DNA of 9,443 nucleotides, taken from the NCBI GenBank assembly GCA_046094425.1, contig JBJTHI010000223.1, positions 1-9,443 on the forward strand, read 5' to 3'. Origin of the DNA: JANPCX01 sp046094425. Lineage in GTDB: Bacteria; Pseudomonadota; Gammaproteobacteria; Burkholderiales; Burkholderiaceae_C. The position numbers and the translations under genes were made by a program. Numbering within the stretch: position 1 is the stretch's first letter; every line of letters starts with the position of its first letter. This document shows, one piece after another, positions 6,482-9,443 of the stretch. The notes under the pieces were generated by a model that was not told the DNA's origin, did no database searches, and saw nothing but the letters and a program-made list of their open reading frames with translations.

Positions 6482-8245
6482 ATGTTCTCCCAGTTCGCAT
6501 CCCCATCCGCCATCCTGCGCTTCACCGCTCCCCAGGCGCAGTCTGAACCCCTGCACGCAGCGTTCGGCGAGCCAATGCACACACTGGTGGCTTACCGCCC
6601 TGAAGAGGTCAGCACCTTACTAAATGCCGCCCACCAGCATGCCAAAGCAGGGCGGTGGTGCATGGGTTTCGTGGCGTTTGAAGCTGCCGCAGCGTTTGAT
6701 GCCGCTTCTGAGTTGCATGCCACTGCTCAATATGCGCCCACGCCCTTGGCCTGGTTCGCGGTTTACGATGATGCCCACGCAGTTCCACTGCCACCGGAAT
6801 CGACCACTTGGCAGTTTGCACCCTGGACAACTGCGCTCACCCCCACGACGTTTGCAAACAAAGTGGATCTCATCCACCACGCCATCGCCGACGGTGAGGT
6901 TTATCAGATCAACCTCACTAGCCCTTTGCAATCGCGGTTTGAAGGCGATACACGAAGTTTGTTTGAGGCCTTGTGCCGCGCCCAGCCTGACAGTTATGCG
7001 GTCTACCTGGACATGGGCGACACCCAGGTGTTGTCTGTCTCACCCGAGCTTTTTTTTGATTGGCGAGAGGGGCAGATTCTCAGCCGCCCCATGAAGGGAA
7101 CCGCCTCACGGGGACGTACTGCGACGCTAGATCAAGCCCAAGCCCAAGCCCTGCGTGATAGCAGCAAAGAACAAGCCGAGAACCTGATGATCGTGGACTT
7201 GATTCGCAACGATATCTCTCGCATCGCCTTGCCCTTTAGCGTGAAGGTGGAAAACTTGTTTGCCCTGCAAGCCTGGCCCACGATTTGGCAAATGACCTCG
7301 GACGTGCGGGCCAAAACCCGCCCAGGCATCACCTTGTCCGATGTATTTGGCGCGTTATTCCCGTGTGGTTCCGTCACGGGTGCGCCCAAGGTGCGAGCGA
7401 TGCACTGGATCAAGCAGTTGGAAGCGCAGCCGCGTGGTGTTTACTGCGGCGCCATAGGTGTGTTGCAACCGGGTGGTGCTGCTACTTTCAATGTGGCGAT
7501 ACGCACGCTGACTATTCACGGCAAAAAGGCTCGCTGCGGCATAGGCAGTGGTATCACGGCCGATGCGACGGTCGGCGGTGAATGGCAGGAGTGGATCAAC
7601 AAACAAGGTTTTTTGCGGCGCTGTGAAGCTCCGTTTGACTTGCTGGAAACCTTTGGTTTGGTGGGCGGACAGTACCCCAATCTGGCTCCGCACCTGGCTC
7701 GTTTACAAGAGGCGGCAGCGCATTTTTCTTACCCGCTGGATTTGTCCTTGGTGAATCAGCGTTTGATGTCACTTGCCCGAGAACATCCTCTAGGCAGTTG
7801 GCGTGTTCGTTTGTGTTGTGATGCAGTTGGTGGCGTGAACATTCAAGTTTTTTCGCTGCCTGCAATCACAACGCCGGTTCCAGTTCAACTCGCCAACCGC
7901 CCCCTGCTGGAGGCGGACAGCGAGTTCGTGCGCTTCAAAACCACACGACGCAGCCACTACGAGGTTTTTGCGCCGTCCACGAACGATGTATTCGATACCC
8001 TGCTGTTCAATGAGGCGGGTGAGCTGACCGAGTTCACTCGGGGCAATGTAGCGCTGTTGCTGGACGGCCAGTGGGTCACGCCCCAACTTGATTGCGGTTT
8101 GCTCCCCGGCGTGGGCCGGGCGGTGGCCTTGCGCGAGTCAAGGGTGGTTGAAGGACGTATTCATCGCAATGACTTGGCGCGTGTGCAGGGTCTGGCTTTT
8201 ATTAACAGTTTGCGCGGCTGGATAAGTGTTGAGCTCATCAAGTGA
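6482..8245 (+). CDS. pabB: Aminodeoxychorismate synthase component I fused to 4-amino-4-deoxychorismate lyase (PabB-PabC)
   Basis: The 587-residue protein joins two steps of p-aminobenzoate synthesis for folate. Residues about 1-385 are a chorismate-binding PabB domain that aminates chorismate with ammonia from a PabA glutaminase. It shows GEVYQINLTSPL (138-149), SVSPELFF, RPMKGTASRG with K205 matching the catalytic lysine of the PIKGT motif, KEQAENLMIVDLIRND (229-244), FPCGSVTGAPKVRAM (293-307) and GVYCGAIGVL. Residues about 386-587 are a PLP-dependent class IV aminotransferase-fold lyase (PabC), which releases pyruvate to leave p-aminobenzoate. It shows RFKTTRRSHYE with K486 as the likely PLP lysine, LLFNEAGELTEFTRGNV, and TPQLDCGLLPGVGRAV. 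Both domains look complete. The ATG at 6482 has no Shine-Dalgarno sequence; the region upstream is hairpin-rich and non-coding. No pabA is nearby. The gene ends 15 bases from the stop of the convergent cytochrome gene. The fused architecture is known in proteobacteria and not novel. Confidence 0.93.
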   Translation: MFSQFASPSAILRFTAPQAQSEPLHAAFGEPMHTLVAYRPEEVSTLLNAAHQHAKAGRWCMGFVAFEAAAAFDAASELHATAQYAPTPLAWFAVYDDAHAVPLPPESTTWQFAPWTTALTPTTFANKVDLIHHAIADGEVYQINLTSPLQSRFEGDTRSLFEALCRAQPDSYAVYLDMGDTQVLSVSPELFFDWREGQILSRPMKGTASRGRTATLDQAQAQALRDSSKEQAENLMIVDLIRNDISRIALPFSVKVENLFALQAWPTIWQMTSDVRAKTRPGITLSDVFGALFPCGSVTGAPKVRAMHWIKQLEAQPRGVYCGAIGVLQPGGAATFNVAIRTLTIHGKKARCGIGSGITADATVGGEWQEWINKQGFLRRCEAPFDLLETFGLVGGQYPNLAPHLARLQEAAAHFSYPLDLSLVNQRLMSLAREHPLGSWRVRLCCDAVGGVNIQVFSLPAITTPVPVQLANRPLLEADSEFVRFKTTRRSHYEVFAPSTNDVFDTLLFNEAGELTEFTRGNVALLLDGQWVTPQLDCGLLPGVGRAVALRESRVVEGRIHRNDLARVQGLAFINSLRGWISVELIK

Positions 8246-8263
8246 ACTCACTTGATGAGCTCA
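8230..8263. terminator. Perfect 15-bp inverted repeat holding both convergent stop codons
   Basis: TGAGCTCATCAAGTG (8230-8244) and CACTTGATGAGCTCA (8249-8263) are exact reverse complements around a 4-base AACT loop. The left arm encodes the last residues of PabBC (ELIK) and overlaps its TGA; the right arm contains the stop of the cytochrome gene on the other strand. Placement between two convergent genes makes a bidirectional terminator the natural reading. Neither strand has a T-tract after the stem, so it may act through mRNA 3'-end protection or another mechanism. Confidence 0.65.
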
Positions 8264-8569
8264 CTTCTGCGACAAGATCCACACGACCAATTGCTTGGCC
8301 TCGGCGGGCGAGACCTGCGAATTGGCCGGCATGGGCACCGCACCCCAAGCACCGGCCCCGCCTTTGATCACCTTTTGCGAGAGTTTGTCTACCGCATCGG
8401 ACTGGCCGGCGTATTTCGCCGCAATGGCCTTGAATGATGGGCCGACTCGACGCTCGGTGGCATGGTGGCAACCCATGCAGTTTTTCTTGTCCGCCAAAGC
8501 GGGGTCGGCGTGCACACTTGAAGTGGACAAGGTGATCAATGCAGCAAATATCAGAGCAGTAGGTTTCAT
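8261..8569 (-). CDS. Class I c-type cytochrome, c551-like, periplasmic
   Basis: From ATG 8569 the product is 102 residues: a signal peptide (MKPTALIFAALITLSTSSVHA) and a mature domain of about 81 residues. Heme is attached at C31-M-G-C34-H35, and M80 in GAVPMPAN is the expected sixth ligand. VGPSFKAIAAKYAGQ and the closing VVWILSQK match the layout of Pseudomonas cytochrome c551, of nearly the same mature length. It should be a soluble electron carrier in the periplasm; its partners cannot be told from this window, since no nir or oxidase genes are present. The frame extends upstream to 8617, but the signal peptide sets the start at 8569. No strong ribosome site is visible. TTGACG at 8614-8609 on this strand is a possible -35 box in the 105-bp region shared with the divergent Trp-rich gene. 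Confidence 0.9.
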   Translation of the reverse strand: MKPTALIFAALITLSTSSVHADPALADKKNCMGCHHATERRVGPSFKAIAAKYAGQSDAVDKLSQKVIKGGAGAWGAVPMPANSQVSPAEAKQLVVWILSQK

Positions 8570-8630
8570 AGCAATCAAGAATCGAACAGTTTTTCGCAGC
8601 GGCGAAAACGTCAACAAATGCGGCCTGCGC

Positions 8631-8636
8631 TACATT
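8631..8636 (+). promoter_or_regulatory. Possible -10 box of the small Trp-rich gene
   Basis: TACATT lies 38 bases upstream of the ATG at 8675, after GCGC, and would give a leader of about 30 bases that includes the AGGAG at 8662-8666. No matching -35 box is clear. It overlaps the region that must also hold the promoter of the divergent cytochrome gene. Confidence 0.25.
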
Positions 8637-8674
8637 TGACCTTGTGCAGTGTAATCAGTTCAGGAGCGATCGAT

Positions 8675-8932
8675 ATGTATGGCGTTGTCATCGGTGTATT
8701 GCTGGTCTTGCTGAAATTGGCGGAGGTAGACCCCGTGGCGGGTTGGTCGTGGTGGCTGATCTTGACCCCTTTGGGGTTGGCGGTGCTGTGGTGGGAGTAC
8801 GCCGACCGCTCCGGCCTCACCAAACGCCGTGAGATCGACAAAATGGAAGACCGGAAGAAGCAGCGCCGTGCTCAAAACATGGCCGCTTTGGGCATGGACG
8901 AAAGAGGTCGGCGCGGCAAAGCCAAGCGCTGA
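8675..8932 (+). CDS. Small Trp-rich membrane protein (TIGR04438-like)
   Basis: The 85-residue product begins MYGVVIGVLLVLLKLAEVDP, then WSWWLILTPLGLAVLWWEYAD, then a strongly charged tail with TKRREIDKMEDRKKQRR and a basic end (RRGKAKR). It has two hydrophobic segments at about 2-16 and 24-40 and five tryptophans (W24, W26, W27, W39, W40). The pattern matches what I know as the small Trp-rich protein family of Burkholderiales, which has no known function. ATG 8675 is preceded by AGGAG at 8662-8666, while the in-frame ATG at 8618 lacks such a site and lies upstream of the likely promoter. The tail probably faces the cytoplasm given its positive charge. It is divergent from the cytochrome c gene. 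Confidence 0.8.
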   Translation: MYGVVIGVLLVLLKLAEVDPVAGWSWWLILTPLGLAVLWWEYADRSGLTKRREIDKMEDRKKQRRAQNMAALGMDERGRRGKAKR

Positions 8933-9229
8933 AATGCAGTACCGCGAGGCCATCCCGATTGATTGCAGGGAATCAAGAGCCGAAGTCCACAAGGTGAGTC
9001 GCAAACGCGCATCGGCATAGGGGGCCTCCAATATCGGAGGCACCCCTGCCACACCACCTGGCATGCGGGTCCGCACCAGGCGGTTCGAGAGTTTGAGGTC
9101 ATGACAGCCGGGGCACCCCCAACCGGCTGATGCTGGGAATGGCCAAGTTGTAAACAACCGGCGCGGCAACTGCCACAGTGCCATAACTGCGCCGATGGCT
9201 GCGGCGACTAACCAATGTTGAACTTTCAT
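8933..9229 (-). pseudogene. Degenerate secreted ORF with a CXXCH heme motif, cytochrome c-like
   Basis: ATG 9229 is preceded by a good ribosome site (TGAGGAAACAAGC) and opens with a signal-peptide-like MKVQHWLVAAAIGAVMALW. After that the reading frame becomes unlike a protein (LPRRLFTTWPF) until it reaches GCPGCHDLK, a CXXCH heme site at 9115-9101. A neighbouring frame between about 9177 and 9117 reads VAVAAPVVYNLAIPSISRLG. Inserting one base near the LW codons and removing one G from the run ahead of the cysteine would join these into a continuous signal peptide plus heme motif. The sequence after the motif (NRLV, then GPA in another frame) also hints at a lost frame. The frame stays open to 8660, but that part is antisense to the Trp-rich gene. 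I infer a damaged or poorly sequenced small cytochrome c gene; a real unrelated secreted protein remains possible. Confidence 0.35.
9020..9046. repeat. Ten-pair GC-rich hairpin with one bulge
   Basis: GGGGGCCTCC (9020-9029) pairs with GGAGGC-A-CCCC (9036-9046) around a 6-base loop. It lies about 90 bases past the stop of the Trp-rich gene and could end its transcript, although no T-run follows. On the minus strand it falls inside the degenerate cytochrome-like frame (coding GVPPILEAP). Confidence 0.35.
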
Positions 9230-9443
9230 GCTTGTTTCCTCACTATGCAAAGTTTTAATCATGACCTTGCCGTTTGACTTGGCCCCCTAAATTGACTCCG
9301 AAGACTGCTTTCGCATCGACTCTTCAGGAGATGTTATGGATGCCTCCCTCCCCGCGGGGACAAGAAGGAGCTGATCGGTGAAGAGTGCTGAACAGCCGCT
9401 AACCAAGGAGGGGGAACCGCTGCTGCAATGCAGTGGGGTGGAT
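9230..9443. other. Unassigned window end
   Basis: I recognise no gene here. Visible items are two TTGACT hexamers at 9274-9279 and 9292-9297 flanking GGCCCCCTAAA, and a perfect 12-bp palindrome TCCCCGCGGGGA at 9349-9360. There is also a 12-codon ORF (ATG 9336 to TGA 9374, MDASLPAGTRRS) with AGGAG five bases upstream. The TTGACT/GGCCCCC arrangement could be a promoter or the border of an insertion element, but there is no second terminus and no transposase to support that. Confidence 0.3.
9378..9443 (+). CDS. Possible start of an unidentified gene, cut by the window end
   Basis: GTG 9378 is preceded by AGGAG at 9366-9370 with 7 bases between, and opens a frame (MKSAEQPLTKEGEPLLQ and on) that runs off the window. 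It begins right after the stop of the 12-codon ORF, which could be a leader or chance. Twenty-two codons are too few for a family call, and the minus strand is also open across this stretch. Confidence 0.2.
   Translation, partial: MKSAEQPLTKEGEPLLQCSGVD

Noticed and set aside
8660..8932. Extension of the minus-strand heme-motif ORF across the Trp-rich gene
   Set aside because: The plus-strand gene has a good ribosome site and family-like sequence; the antisense part shows no domain, so the ORF is kept only up to 8933.
9349..9360. Palindrome TCCCCGCGGGGA as a regulatory operator
   Set aside because: A 12-bp GC-rich palindrome is weak evidence alone, and no recognised gene follows it.
1..9443. 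CRISPR array, tRNA, rRNA, toxin-antitoxin or phage genes
   Set aside because: I saw no regularly spaced repeats, no cloverleaf-like or ribosomal RNA sequence, and no such protein families in any frame.

Overview
The window reads as an ordinary, moderately GC-rich chromosomal stretch of a betaproteobacterium, most likely order Burkholderiales and probably family Comamonadaceae. The placement is inferred from protein families, not from a search. It rests on a single-chain class I fumarase of 507 residues, an acetyl-CoA synthetase with a characteristic N-terminus, a one-piece PabB-PabC protein, a UPF0114 membrane protein with a conserved SRWLQLPLYLGLI opening, and a small Trp-rich protein of the type named TIGR04438.

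Layout, left to right. At 1-579 (+) lies the C-terminal part of a branched-chain-amino-acid-type ABC transporter substrate-binding protein; its first ~40 codons look disturbed. It converges across a hairpin on a class I fumarate hydratase (618-2141, -). Divergent from fumarase is nhaA (2292-3467, +), a Na+/H+ antiporter. A UPF0114/TIGR00645 membrane protein (3572-4183, -) follows, divergent from acs (4352-6321, +). acs carries one missing base near 5131-5135 that splits an otherwise complete 656-residue enzyme into two frames. After acs comes a 160-bp spacer packed with five hairpins, including a near-copy of the acs 3' end. Next is a PabB-PabC fusion (6482-8245, +) for p-aminobenzoate synthesis, which converges on a small c551-type cytochrome c (8261-8569, -). 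The two stop codons sit inside one perfect 15-bp inverted repeat. Divergent from the cytochrome is the small Trp-rich protein (8675-8932, +). The last 500 bases hold a degenerate secreted ORF with a CXXCH heme motif (minus strand, start 9229) and an unassigned tail.

Functionally these are housekeeping genes: TCA cycle (fumarase), acetate activation (Acs), folate precursor synthesis (PabBC), ion homeostasis (NhaA) and electron transfer (cytochrome c). There is no sign of one shared operon; strands alternate and most neighbours are divergent or convergent. I found no CRISPR array, tRNA, rRNA, complete insertion sequence, defence cassette or biosynthetic cluster.

I do not think the window holds a new multi-gene system. 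The points most worth a second look are the hairpin/direct-repeat spacer between acs and pabB, the shared stop-codon dyad at 8230-8263, the uncharacterised Trp-rich protein, and the apparent frame lesions at both window ends and in acs. The lesions may reflect low-quality sequence near contig ends rather than biology.
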